DNA of 64,000 nt from Coprinellus micaceus. Its lineage: Eukaryota > Basidiomycota > Agaricomycetes > Agaricales > Psathyrellaceae. Where the stretch lies: assembly GCA_951394405.1 (NCBI GenBank), contig OX596334.1:248001-312000 (forward strand), written 5' to 3'. The notes beneath the pieces were generated by a model, which had not been told where the DNA came from, made no database searches, and worked only from the letters and a program-made list of their open reading frames with translations. The position numbers were made by a program, and so were the translations under genes. Shown here piece after piece: positions 24,278-36,153 of this stretch (positions are counted from its first letter, which is position 1; every line of letters starts with the position of its first letter).

Positions 24278-25007
24278 GGCAGTCAGTGAACAAGGTGTTG
24301 GATTTGCTTGTGGGTGACACATTGATGGAGTGCCCCTAACCTTATGTATCCCCTGGTGCCCAGACGCAAATACAGAAACCTGTAGGTCTTCAACGATGGA
24401 GAGGAAGAGAGTTGTGCGTCAAATAAGCGCCCGAGGTTAACCAAGATACCCAATATGATAGTCGAAAGGCAAGAGAGGAAAATGAACTTGTTGGGAGACG
24501 TCGCATCAGGTTAGGGTCCGGGGATCAAACGGCATTGACCCGGACACAGAGGTCGACGTGGCGGGCGCTTAAGTTCTATTCTGTGTCGTGCCACCACAAC
24601 CCACCACCCCACCACCTTTCAGGCATTCTAAACACTCCATGTCGCCGATAAATCTGCTTCAGGCGATGTATTTATAACTCTGCACCCCAACAAAGCAACC
24701 GTTCCCCTGTTCCGTGGCTTTGACCACTTGGAGAACGACAACCTGTGCACCAGAGGGGTCAGCGGCCATTGGTGAAGTCAGAATGCGCTTTGATCGATGA
24801 CTCGGGCTATCTCGTGAAAATACGAGAATGCTTTGGACAATGCCACAATGGTTCAAAGGGATTCGCAGGTCGGTGTGGCACCAAGCAATGGTCCTTTGAG
24901 ATCATATAAAGGTGACGAACGGGTCGCGACACACCCCTTTGACCCATACAGTGCCCACTAATATTTTCCACATATTCTTACTTCGCCAGTATCAGCCTCG
25001 GACCCCG
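24278..25007. other. Divergent promoter region between the MYND pseudogene and gene copy C
   Basis: About 730 bases between two genes pointing away from each other. A TATA box for copy C is listed separately. A short minus-strand open frame at 24659-24856 lacks support. Confidence 0.5.
24905..24910 (+). promoter_or_regulatory. TATA box of gene copy C
   Basis: TATAAA within ATCATATAAAGGTG, about 100 bases upstream of the ATG at 25008. This supports starting the protein at 25008 rather than at the earlier in-frame codon 24912, which lies too close to the TATA box to be in the transcript. Confidence 0.55.
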
Positions 25008-26291
25008 ATGTCCAGCAACTCATACCACACCTCCCACCAATCCGATCACGGATCTCCCCACGTCAACTCTCCCGTCTGGCCTATGCCAGCGATAGAACCC
25101 CCATTCTCGCCCAGGAGCATCTACGACCATTCAGCACCCCGTTCCTTCTTCTCAGGATCGACTACGGCGCCTTATTCGCAGATGGACGACGACTCCAGCA
25201 GGTACCTCTCCCACTCTCTCCGGTCTCAAGGCTATCGGCGGGCTCCGACGATGGTTTCATCACCCCTGGCGCGATCTGCGTCGTACTCATACCGCCCAGT
25301 TTCTCCCCTTACTCATCCGTCGGCGCCGTACCAACAACCTCCCAGTCACGCGTATAGCGTACCGCAACCCCCAAGCAGTGCGAGCAGCGTCTCCAGCGGC
25401 AGAACCCTGCCAGGGACTCCGGGATTTGAAAGGTCAGCGTCACTAGGTTATTCAGCTCCTACGCCCTACCGTCTCCCCGGCGCCTCAAGCAGCACACCAA
25501 CGCTGAGGTCCGATTCCAGCAGGTCGACGCCTATTTCTGATATGACTCTGGTCAACAAACCTTCTCATTGGCCTCCTCGACCTCCAAGCGCCTCGACGCA
25601 CCGTCCCGATACCAGCAGGTCTTCATCACCACTCCTGAGTCATCTCGTGAGCTTTGGGACACCAGGTGCAATCCAACACTCCCGCAGTCTTCCAAGCCAT
25701 CCTATCGGCTCGCCAGCCTTTGATTACCCAGGTCATATTAACAGGAGCATTTCCTACGATGCTGTGAATGGATACGCTACTCCACCTACGGGTCACCCCT
25801 CAAACGCGAGCACTAATGGTCATCTTGCGTCTCCTGGTGGTTCCGTGGGCTCTTCCCCAACCGATGCCAGGATCACAACTGCGTCTTACTCAGGAAGCGG
25901 AACGCCGAGAATCGCATATCTCGGTATAGATGCTGCGGGCTACCCCCGGACCGCCCAGGTCGTAGATGCGACGCCAAAGGTCAACCCAGCTCCTGGTCTG
26001 TTCATCACCAAAGGTACCGGTACAACGCAAAGGGTAGCGGTTCCAGGAATGCGGGAGGAAACCAGTCCTAGCTACGACTATGAAATACGCGTTCCTCCCG
26101 GTGGGTTGGTGAGGGTCAACGGCAAAAAGTACAGGAACGGGACAGACGGTGTAGTGGTTTTCAGCCACCATAAGAAGGTATCGAAGGAGGATGGTGATGA
26201 GGACGAGTATGAGGAAGGTGGAAAGAAGCGGAGGAAAAGGAAAGGCAAGAAAGAGGAGGGGAGTCCTGTGGCTGAAAGTCCTTGGCGATGA
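25008..26291 (+). CDS. Ser/Pro-rich protein with C-terminal beta-like motif and basic tail (family copy C)
   Basis: One uninterrupted exon of 427 residues starting MSSNSYHTSHQSDHGSPHV. About 320 residues of Ser/Pro/Thr/Tyr-rich, probably disordered sequence are followed by a compact region, PSYDYEIRVPPGGLVRVNGK, ending in VVVFSHHKK, and then by an acidic patch and a Lys/Arg-rich tail (GGKKRRKRKGKKEEG). This order (disordered part, short beta-like motif with Pro-Gly and V-N/D-G, charged basic tail) is shared with copy B and, before its disruption, copy A. No known domain is recognised. The basic tail suggests a nuclear or nucleic-acid context, which is inference. A TATA box sits about 100 bases upstream. 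Confidence 0.75.
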   Translation: MSSNSYHTSHQSDHGSPHVNSPVWPMPAIEPPFSPRSIYDHSAPRSFFSGSTTAPYSQMDDDSSRYLSHSLRSQGYRRAPTMVSSPLARSASYSYRPVSPLTHPSAPYQQPPSHAYSVPQPPSSASSVSSGRTLPGTPGFERSASLGYSAPTPYRLPGASSSTPTLRSDSSRSTPISDMTLVNKPSHWPPRPPSASTHRPDTSRSSSPLLSHLVSFGTPGAIQHSRSLPSHPIGSPAFDYPGHINRSISYDAVNGYATPPTGHPSNASTNGHLASPGGSVGSSPTDARITTASYSGSGTPRIAYLGIDAAGYPRTAQVVDATPKVNPAPGLFITKGTGTTQRVAVPGMREETSPSYDYEIRVPPGGLVRVNGKKYRNGTDGVVVFSHHKKVSKEDGDEDEYEEGGKKRRKRKGKKEEGSPVAESPWR

Positions 26292-26514
26292 TATGGCTGT
26301 AGCTCCCCATTGTACCCTACCCCTCTTGTCTTCTCCTGTTTCTTTACCGCCCTCTGCAAGAAATCTGCCTCCATTATGCTCTTTACTTCTATGCCTCCCG
26401 TTCACATACCATTATGTTTTGCTATGCTAGTATGCCTGTCATATATATGAATAGCGTTCTGACCCTCTACTCTGTAATATAGTAACCCCGCTTCGGTGTT
26501 GCATATAGACTCGA

Positions 26515-28152
26515 TTATGGCGACGCTCGGCTTAGATTGCTGTAACAGTAGCCAGAGGATTTCCTCCCTATCGTAAGGTCAGGACAGTAGCAAGGAAGAC
26601 AAACTGAAGCAACGTTACTGAGATAGTCATGGCGGGCCTGGGAGCACTCTACAGCATGACGCTCTTTCCAGTCCGTCCTCTGGCATTCTTTCGAGCAGTA
26701 GACGACAGACATACACCGGGAACACTCTTTGTGTTGCACACCCGGTCGAGTAACAAACGCCCCCCGACACTGTAAACATAGGTTTCATAATCGTCAGTTC
26801 CCAAATTTGCCAGCGTATCAAGACACTCATTAGTACTTACAGAGGAGTTGTCAAACCTTGCACCTTGGCCCAACGCCACTTCGTACAATTTGTTCCGCCA
26901 ATCAAGGACATCCCTCATACACTCCCAATCGGAGCTGAGTTCCAGGTCCGAGGAGACGATTTCCGTCTGAACCGCTGGAATTCCTGAATCGAACATGGTG
27001 TTGACGAACGCGCGATCGGCCGTCCTTCTCCCTAGTTCATCGATCAACCCAATCCCGTAGTCCACCGAGCTCCGGTCACTAGGGTGGACCGTAGCCAGGG
27101 AGAGGATCAGCGCGCCAAGCAACCCCCCTGCGACGAGATCCTTGAAGTTTTTCGGGAGATTAAGCTGGGGTTTCCAGGGAAGTCTGCTGTGCGATACAAA
27201 CATGAGATGCAGAACAACACTTGAGGTGTGTCCCTGTAGCTGGTAACGGATACTGCTTTCGAGAAGACGTCCTGGAGGGTGGAAGCGTATCGCCCGAGGT
27301 AGCCCACCTTGGAGAGGCTGAGTGCCGCCACGCTTCCCAACCCGACCAGACACTCCGTGATTCGAAAAAGCTTGTCAAGAAACGATATGGCTTGACGATA
27401 GGGCATAGTCTGACAGAGCTCGACCCTAGACACCACACTCTCCGCAAAGAGAAGCGAGAATCGCTCAGGGCGAGCGAGTAGGCGTTGTAAGAGAACCTCC
27501 CTGCCCCCATCTTTGAATAGAGAGCGAAGGAAAATGAATAGGATTGGGCACGGGGAACTATTTGATGCCTCCCGGCTCATAAGCGCCTCCCCATCCTCCC
27601 CTCGCGATATCCAGATTCGGAGAAGGAGATCGAAAAAAGTCGACTTCGAATGAAGGGCGACTTCGAGACTTGGGTTGAGGCGGATAATGGCAGACAGGAA
27701 CGTGCAATAGTCCCCATACACGTATAGTATTTCAGTCCTGTGTGCAGCTGTGACGTCTTCTCCCAGTTTGAGGTTTGGGAGGCGAAGATGGAGGAAGGTG
27801 TTGATCCACATGCACATTCCACCGAGGGATGGCTCAAGTAGGTTGACCGATTCTTCTTCAAGAACGTGTGTTGAGGCACCGTTAGTAATCAGGGTGTTCA
27901 GTATGGAAACTGATAGCAAAGCTCTATCGATATGTTCCTGTATTTCTGCTGTCCTTCGTTTTTCTCTCCACAGATTCGGCACCAGGTCGATGTCGAGGAA
28001 CCTTGTCAAAGTCGGGTAACCTTGACGTTCCAGGTTTCTGGCTTTATCGCATGATACAACGCCATAATATCTTTGACATCGCCTCCCTCGGCTTTTTCGA
28101 TGAATTGTCCAGTTAGAAATGACAAATAGCGTCGTTGACCCGCACTGAGCAT
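26515..28152 (-). CDS. MYND zinc-finger family protein (second subfamily), one possible frame break
   Basis: Relative of the gene entering at 63004-64000. It begins MLSAGQRRYLSFLTGQ at 28152. A helical region contains FLDIDLVPNLWREKRRTAEI, GGMCMWINTFLHLRLPNL and EVLLQRLLARPERFSLLFAE. An intron near 27170-27226 leads to LNLPKNFKDLVAGG, and a clean intron (donor GTAAGTACT near 26846, acceptor near 26772) leads to the MYND finger, CSRCMSVVYCSKECQRTDW..HAVEC. The stop is at 26515-26517. Between KPETWNVKV (frame of the start) and TRFLDIDLVP (next frame), at about 28000-28015, the frames do not join and no intron of normal size fits. This is either a real frameshift or a sequence error. It is convergent with copy C. 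Confidence 0.75.
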
Positions 28153-28505
28153 ACCTGCTCCAGAATGCCGCGCTTACCGGCCTTATTCCCCACTTCTGAA
28201 TCGAAGGGGTTCAGTCGAGACGTGAGACCCAATACACCTTGCTCTCGAAAACCAGGCAAGGGGTTGGAGGTTGGAGGTCAAGACTCAAGGTGGAAAATCA
28301 AAATTGTCGTCACAAGCACGTGTTTTCGGTCCAACTTGAGATAGGGGTAGATCGCGACTGGCTGCAAAGAGGTAGGGCCATCGAGCATGATTGGGGTGAA
28401 TGTGTTTTCCATTTGGTGATGCTATCATGCAAATACACCATGTCTAAACCATGGCCGGGAATTTTGAATGGGGTATCAATGGGAAATAAAAGAGTAGGAG
28501 AGGGT
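28153..28505. other. Intergenic between the MYND gene and the DUF4360 gene
   Basis: About 350 bases, containing the 5' side of the MYND-family gene and the 3' side of the DUF4360 gene. No other feature is seen. Confidence 0.4.
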
Positions 28506-29409
28506 CTAGCACTTGCGCCAGATAAAGCTTGCGTCCTGAGGAGAACAGTCAGTTGTGATCGAACGCGCGCTGGATATGAGCGACAAACCGTTGAGTTTCG
28601 GACAGCGATGTATCCCGTTGACTTGCCGTCGCCGTTGTCTGCCCTTAGGTCGGTGTTGATGCTGACGATGGAAGACTTCCCACATGGGCTCCAGAGGATG
28701 GGAGAGAATTTGTTGACGAGAGTGGTGAGACCGCTGCTTCCTGGTCCTGCTACGCTGCAGCTACCGACGGCCTCAGAGAGTTGACCTTGGACTGAGGTAC
28801 GGTCAATTCCCTTCCCCAGTGGCGGTCATGAAGTAAATAAACTCACAGTAGTATGATGTTGATGAGGAGAGTTTGACTCCTGCGCCAGCATTGTAGGCAG
28901 CATTCTAAGCACCCCTGTTTAGAACACGTCCCTCCACCGATACGAAACCAATATGACTTACTAGGACAGTCTGGTCGAAGGCGAATTGGTACCCTGACGG
29001 AACGCTGAGGGATGTAATTGTCAGTTGTCCATACACGGGGTGCGGACGAGTGGTCTTACTTGACGCCCAAGGTCAGTTGGCAGTTAACCCGTTGATCACT
29101 GGGGGCCGCGCTGGGACCTGTGTCGGCGCGGAAGTCGGCGAACCACAACGAGAGGCTTGAGTCAGCTATAGAAAATGTGGTTCATAAAGGCTGTCTTCGA
29201 CTCGGCGAGAAAGCTACCCACAGTTGGTGTAGGCCTTGACATTCCCGGGTGTGCATCCTGTGCCAATAGCACCGACGCTCGTGCTGTAGATAGGTCGTCA
29301 GTATTGTTCACAACGACGGCTCGAGGTGCACTCACATGGAGAGCGACTGTGCGGTTGCCTGGAGCAACAGAGAGGCGAGAACGACCAAGCTTGAGAGTTG
29401 GAAAGACAT
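28506..29409 (-). CDS. Secreted DUF4360-family protein
   Basis: Seven short exons join in phase from ATG 29409 to TAG 28508-28506. The protein begins with a signal peptide, MSFQLSSLVVLASLLLLQAT, cut after about residue 22. The mature part has the DUF4360 pattern: SVGAIGTGCTPGN, YTNCADSSLSLWFADFRA, VNCQLTLGV, VPSGYQFAFDQTVL, a later GSCS, SPCG and the terminal IWRKC, giving conserved cysteines that probably form disulfides. Members are small secreted proteins of unknown role, common in fungi and some bacteria. Length and cysteine positions look complete. A TATA box lies upstream. Introns have regular donors except the last (GTTTGT). Confidence 0.88.
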
Positions 29410-29484
29410 TGCTGGGGTGTTTGAGGTAGTCGAAGTGCGTTAGACAACTGTGGACTGGGGTCCCCTCCTCCATCTTCACCTTGC

Positions 29485-29491
29485 TTTTATA
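29485..29491 (-). promoter_or_regulatory. TATA box of the DUF4360 gene
   Basis: On the minus strand GGTATAAAAGCAAGG is found, with TATAAAA at 29491-29485, about 76 bases upstream of the ATG. A strong TATA box suits a regulated, highly expressed secreted protein. Confidence 0.6.
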
Positions 29492-30657
29492 CCCATTCTC
29501 CCTCGCTAGATTCCCCATTTGTAAGTTAACATACGGAGTACGGATAATGAGGATAGGCATGATCAACATGCACCTCGAGACGAAAATCGCTAGGATCCGT
29601 CGGGGTCGGAGAATTTCTGGGAAATACCATACCTTCATCGAGGTACGAGAATTCATTCGCTGAAAAGAACCCCGCACCATCCCCGTCACAAAATAGGAAG
29701 GTAAGAACTGGCATTTTGGCCTCGGAATCAGATGACTGGCGGCGTCGGCCTAAAGGGCTCAGAGCTCAGAGAGCATATGCACTATCGCTTTGACGGTTTA
29801 CCTCCATCGAAGGGAGCTGAGAGCGAGTAGCCACTTGCTTTCCTCGAGAATGCGCCGACAGTAGAGGCGCTCTTCGAGCGCTGCGATATGATGGGTGGAC
29901 CTTCACCCTCGTGAACCCCAGTCGCGTCGCTCTTCTGTGACGAGTGTCGTGAATGATCTTCTGAAGTTAGGCCCTCCAGTGTAAATCATGGCGTTGAGGA
30001 ACCCGCTAGTTAATTAGTGATTTGTGAAGAGCCAGACGAAAGGATGCCCCACAATCCACCGGGACCGATAAAATATCCGACCTCGTACCGTGTATGGATA
30101 GGCGATAGACCGATTTCGAAGTCTCCGAGAATGATGAGCGTGTAGGGAACTTTCCCTGTTCGTCGTCCGGGCATGAAGAAGTTTATCCGCGAACAAAGAC
30201 AACTTGGCCTCGCGGTCAGCAGAAGTCGCACGATGCCAGGGACCAGCGCGCTCCAGCGTTTTTCCATTCGCACTGCGCGCGGGCACCGAACGGTCACCTC
30301 ACCCCCCTTACTGCCGATGGGAATATGGAAGAGTGGGGATGAGGGAAACATTTAGACTTTACATTGATGATCGGCGAGCAAAACTGCTATGGGGCAGGGC
30401 AGCGCGGGGTCAGACCAGGGCCAGGCTCAATGAACCCGGCCCAAAGCTAGTCGAAGCGGTCCTAGAATAAATATATAGCGAGTAAGTGTAGAAATTTAGG
30501 CTGATAACGGGAAGGAGGCTCTAGGAAGCTAGCCCTATACCAAAGAACAGGGCGGGGTAACATACAATAATTTTGCGCAAAGGTCCGCATGCATCCTCCG
30601 ATCAAACATCGCAGCGATTAGATAGCGCTCGTCCACCTTCCCACCGCTTGGTCGCAC
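29492..30657. other. Intergenic, no gene seen
   Basis: About 1.2 kb between the DUF4360 promoter and the 3' end of the Vps10 gene. Open frames here are short and show no coding character or splice continuity. Confidence 0.45.
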
Positions 30658-33600
30658 CTACTCCTCGTCCTCAAATCGCAGTACCTGAGCGTCTTCATCG
30701 ACAGGCAGGTTCCGGTACCCTCTGCTTGCTCTCCAGGACGCGGTGTCGAGTTGTGAGGATACCCACTCGATGGCGATGCCTGCCAGGCCAACCAAATACC
30801 AAGGAACCGACGCAAGGGTGTCGAGAATACCCGAGTCGGAGCTGAGACTGGGGACCGCCCTGTTGTCTCCTCCTGGAAGTCGAATCGTTCTAAATAGGTA
30901 AAGCAGAACCGAGGGGTCAGGAACCGGACATAGCAACAAAAGGTAGAAGGCGGAGAAGCGACAGTCACGCACCCTCTGGCAAGCCCGCTCCTGCGGTAGT
31001 AATAGTATCCCACGAGCGATGTGAACGCGAAGGGAATGAGAAGCATAAACAGCCAGAACCAGGCACTCTTGCTCTTGAACCCAGGGCATTTGTGCGCCGT
31101 GCCTCGGTCTAGCCTCTGGCCTCCTTCACAGCTAGAGTATGGGATCAGCCGATACGCTGTCCTTTCATACCAGTACTCCTCGCCGTCCTTGCAGAGTTCG
31201 TCGTTCACGAGAGGCTTGGTTCCTTCCACCAGTACACACTCGTCCTTCTCGTTCTTCACATAGTTGAACTCGCTAAGGGGCAGGGTGAGCGGGCGACTTA
31301 ACGGCGGCGACGCGTGGGGCGGGCATATGACGCACCATTCAAAGTCAACCTTCGAGCACACACAGTTCTTCTGAATTTTGGAATCAACCTTCGGCAAATC
31401 TCCGATGTAGCACTGGGCTTCACGCAATCGGCGATGATAGAGGGTCTAAGAAATGAAATCAGGACATATTGAAAGCGACCGAGCAGGCATCTGCTTACCT
31501 GTCGACCGAAGAGGCACTTCTCGTTGCGGTCCTCACTGGGGCTCCAGAGCTCGAAGTCGTCATTCGCGGGATTTTGAAGATCCAGGGAACCTGCGTGGGG
31601 AACCGTAAGGACTCTGTCAAAATATTGCGCAGAAAGGTTCTACATTGCCTGGTCACCAGAGAACTAAAGTCCACGTGAATAGCCAGCGCCCCACTACCCT
31701 TCGCTGGCGTCGCTAAAAGCAAGAAACGCCTGCTGGTGTCGCTCGGAACGTTGACGATGCTCATAACCCGGACCTTGTGGTCGGAGAACTGATACTCCCT
31801 CCAATTCGCTCCTTCGTCCGTCGAGTAAAGCAAGAAGTCGGTCGGCTCTTCATCATTGACCATAACGATGAGGGACCCAGAGTCTCCAAATTCCCACATA
31901 TGAGCGTCTTTGCGCACTTCCTCCCACGTGAAACCCGCGTCGCGACTGAGGAAGGTGTCGCTATCCTTGTACTCTGCAAGCGTCTCGCCGACGTTTCCGA
32001 CGGCCATGAGCACACCAACGATGGATGGGCTGCTGAAGGTGGCTCGAGGGTCACGGCGCTCGGTGTAACTGTGGATGTGGAGGGCGCATTTCTGCGCGAG
32101 GATTGTGAGTATGGCTTCGTGAAAGGGAGATAAGGTGACTCACCGTGCCTTCGCAGGAGTACCTATTGCCCTGAGAATCCGTGGTGGGTGGGGTAAGCGG
32201 TTTCCACGTGCTGCCTGCAAGGAAGTCAGGGAGTGAGTCTTGGTGAACAGCGCTGCGCTACTTACCGTCATTGTGGGTGATCCTGGATTGAAGCTTCTTG
32301 GTCCCAGAAACAGCAGCTTCACCCGTGTTCGAGACGATATTGATCAATGCGATCCCATCCAACCCAATCACCTTCTCAAAATCGACGTATCCTCTCTCGT
32401 CGCGATTGACGTTCTCGACAGCGAGATTGAAGTAGGTGCCATTCGAGTTGGACTTGAGGATGTTACCCCAAAACGGTGCGGCGGGGGGCTCCGACATCGT
32501 CATATGAAGGAACAGGGATTTTGTCGTCGATTCCAGGATCGTGTAGGCCTTCAAAGGTGGGTAAGGATGAGGAAGCCCCGACAAAGGAGGCAGACAACGT
32601 ACGTGAGTCTCGGGGTTCATGTTCGGAGGGAACTCCCCCGACGCGAAATGGGTTCCATCCAAAGACACTTGAAGTTCAAGGGATCGCCTCTCTGGGACCA
32701 TCTAGGACGAAGTTCGAAAGACAGTACTACTGGTCGGAGAGTAACGATCACTCACGTTAGCCACAACCAAGAACTCCGAGAACTTAGCGAATCCTACGAC
32801 CTGCTCAAATAACCTCTTCTTGTTCTTGAAGTAGTTGTTGCCCACGACAAGCTCCATCGGGTTCGATGGGCTGGGCGTGCCTTGCCTCCCCTTCTTGGTG
32901 GTGAAGCTTTCGCAAATGATCTCCGTCGGGTCGGTATCCAGCTCCCGATCCTTCGCGAACGCACAGTTCCGGACGTACTTCTCCACCACAGCCCACTTCC
33001 TCCCATTGTCTCTGGAAAGTTGCGCTTCGGCATGACAGTACTGCGCTGTACCCACACAGTTCTTGTTCCCAACCCACAGGATGTAGTCGGTGTCGGCGGG
33101 GTTGAAGCGGAGAGCTTGGGCGCCGAAGGTGTTGGGTGGGGTAGGAGCTTTGAAGCTATTCCAGCTCCTGCCCGTGTCGGTAGTGTAGATCACGGTCTCA
33201 TGGTCGGTAATGAGGAAGGCGCGTTCGTTCGAGTACTTGTGGTGGTAGAATGCAAGAAACTTCACTTCAGGGCGGACCTGGTTCCACGTGTAACCTTCGT
33301 TGCTGGACTGCCAGACGGTGTGGTCTGCGAGGCGCACGAGAATGGTCGAGGAGTCCTTGAAATAGGCATGTTGGAGAATTGCGCTGCTGAAAGGGAACTT
33401 CTGGTGCATGATTTCGCCCTCCGCGGGTTTGGCTTTCGAGCAGGGCTTTTCGACTTTGTCGTCTAGCTTGACGCCGCCGGTGCACGTGTTGCCGGGAATC
33501 TTGCGGAAACCGGAAGATCCAAGGTACGTCTGCTTGGGATCTCCGGGACACAGGCCGGCAGGAATGTGTTCGGGTCCTGCTGGCTCACATTTGTCACCAT

Positions 33601-35783
33601 GGCGGACGAAGTTGTAGTCGCTAGTCGAAGGAAGAAAGGCCGTAAGTTTCAAAGGGTCCAAGAGGCAAATCCTCAGTGCATACCATTCAAAGTCCTCTTT
33701 GGTGCATTCACAGTTCTCTTCGTGCTCAACAGGGTCATTGAACTTCTCTCCAACGTAGCAATCAGCATCGGGCTTTCGGCGCTTGTACCATTGCTAGATA
33801 TCCAAGACCAGTCAGACGATGGCGAGCAATGCAATACGAAGACGCGCACCTTGTGCCCCATCAAACACGCCCTAGCGCCAGGTGGGCGGGCGTACCACTT
33901 CTCGAAATCGCTATCCGCGCACTTCTGCTTACGTGTCGCCGCAAAGTCCAGGTACACGATCACTACCTTACTGGCCTGATTGTTCTTCGTATCCCTCGGG
34001 ACCTGTCCAAGCAGAAGGAACTTCTGGGACGTCGAGTCGGGCATGGTGATCAAACCCCGAGCGCGCATGCTGACGCCAAAGTCGTACGTGTCCCAGGTCT
34101 TGCCAAGGTCTAGAGAATACCTGACGGTGCTGGTGACCTGTTCGTCGTCAACCAGGATGAGGATGCTGCCCTGGTCTCCGAATTCGTATTTGTGAGCGCC
34201 CTTGGCTACCATTTTCCATGAGATCCCGGCGTCGGTACTGAGGAACGTGTCACCGTCATCGTAAGCGCCCAAGTTCTTGCCGACGGAGCCGACGCCCATG
34301 GCGAATCCGGGAGCTGGCGACGAGAAGACGCGTCCGAAATTGTGAGGGTTGGTTACGGAATGCATATGCAAACCGCACTTGTCAATATCGGACACGTCAC
34401 ACGACGTCCTATCGCCGTTGGCGTCGTAGACTGGTGCCCTCAGTCCTTGCCAAACTCGGCCTAGTGAAGGGGTCAGAACCAATCTAGAGAGAAGCAGCAG
34501 GCGGGCGCACCGTCATCGAACGTCACCAAAGTCTTCAGCCGTTTCTCCGCCCTCCTGTTCTCGACATCCTCAGGATTGGTAACAACATTTGCCAAACCAA
34601 CACCATCCACCCCATAGATACGCTCGTAGTCCACGAATCCCATCTCGTTTCGGTTGGTATCCTTCAGACTCTCGACGAAGTAAGTCCCGTTCGAATTGCT
34701 GACGAAAAGCGTGCCGATGGTGCTCCTATCCTGCATGACCACATCGACCCCCAACGAGTGCGTGGTCGACTCGACGACTGTGTACGCGTTCTCCCGCAGC
34801 TTAGCGCTCGATGCATGAGGGAAATGTGCCTTGGCCCAGTTCTTCGAGTCCAGCGTCACGAATAGGTGCATCTCGCCGTCGCCTTTCGAAGTGTCCCGGA
34901 GAGCAACGACAGCGAACTTGGATACGATTGCAAAGGCGACAACCCCCCTAGCCTCCCTGCTAATCCCAAGATTCTCGATCTTCTTATCTTTCTCGAAGAA
35001 GTCGGTACTGGAGAACAATCGGCTGTTCGCGAGGTGGTGGGGGCCTGTGGGGGATTCGGTGTCGAATGCAACGCAATAGACGAGATCCAGGGGAGCTTCG
35101 TGCTTGAAATCCTTGCTGCCATGTGCGAACTGGCACCTCATCGTGTCGGAGAGCAGTTCCTTGGCATCGTCGCTGAACGCTTGCTTCGTGTAGTAGGTGA
35201 TGTCCTTGCACTTCGCGCCCCATCCTCTGCCGTCACATCGGGTCGTTTGGAGTAGAATATGGCCGTATTTCGCCGGATCTGAATGGAATGACATGGGTCG
35301 CCCGACTCGCGCTGGAGGATCTTGGACTTTGAATGGTCTCCATGAGCGTCCTCGGTCTTCTGTGCGGTAGTGCGTCGTCTCATCGGTCAATGCAAACGCC
35401 TGAGACCAGTCAGGGTATATAGAAGAGGTATACCGCAGGATACGCACATATCTGGTATCGAACGGGTGCTCAATCACCGTCGTGATCTTTCCACTGGGTA
35501 TGTCCTCCGCCCGCTTCCAAGTCTTGCCTTCGTCTTGAGACACGTATACATTGCCTTCCAATGCATCAAGATATACAGCAGCCTTGATAAGACCTCATTA
35601 GCCCGACTCCAATGTCCCAATCCTGCAATTGCGCACCAATGTATCGTCGAAGAAGAATAGCCGCGCCGGTAGGTTCTTGAAGTCCGAGACCGCATGAGAT
35701 GGCTTCTGGGCTAGACATGACGCCAAGAAGACGGCCCATAACGTGAGCCAGAGGTAGAGTTGAGAGCAGGACAGGCCTGCCAT
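30658..35783 (-). CDS. VPS10: Vacuolar protein sorting receptor Vps10 (sortilin family)
   Basis: Type I receptor that carries soluble hydrolases such as carboxypeptidase Y from the late Golgi to the vacuole. The start at 35783 gives a signal peptide, [20 protein letters not shown]. Two VPS10 beta-propeller domains follow, each with BNR/Asp-box repeats ([37 protein letters not shown]) and each closed by a cysteine-rich region: [20 protein letters not shown] and [21 protein letters not shown] transmembrane helix ([20 protein letters not shown], about 31080) and a C-terminal part ending [17 protein letters not shown] follow; the acidic tail would face the cytosol for retromer and clathrin adaptors. 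About ten short introns keep phase and no break was seen. Two domains is the usual fungal form. Confidence 0.95.
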
Positions 35784-36153
35784 CGTCGTCGTTCACGTTG
35801 AGCGCCGCAGACCTGCGCAGCGACGCCCGCGTCATACCAGTGTGGCTGTGCACTGTGGGCACGTGGACAGACACCGACGGGCGCTAAATCCGTCCCTGAG
35901 TGTGATCCGGGACAAAATCCTATCCCTCGATCAAGCCACCATTCAGACAAACGATACAACGTGTTGAGGACGATTCAAGCGCCTCGAGGAGAGGGCGTGG
36001 AGCTGACAGATAGCCCTCAATGTAGCTCGTGGGAATACAAAGTGCCAGTCAAATAGCCTCGTCGAACTCAAGCTCCAGGGGCAAGGAAATAAAAAGAGTA
36101 TTGGTAAGTGGAAGGGTAAAGTGAGAATATTTTGTGCAAGCTTCTTGGGATAT
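35784..36153. other. Divergent 5' region between Vps10 and the truncated MYND copy
   Basis: About 370 bases. It should contain the Vps10 promoter. Open frames extend upstream from the truncated MYND copy but show no match to the missing N-terminal helical region of that family. Confidence 0.4.

Noticed and set aside
32240..33979. Plus-strand open frames of up to 194 codons inside Vps10
   Set aside because: Antisense shadows of Vps10 exons that show Asp-box repeats.
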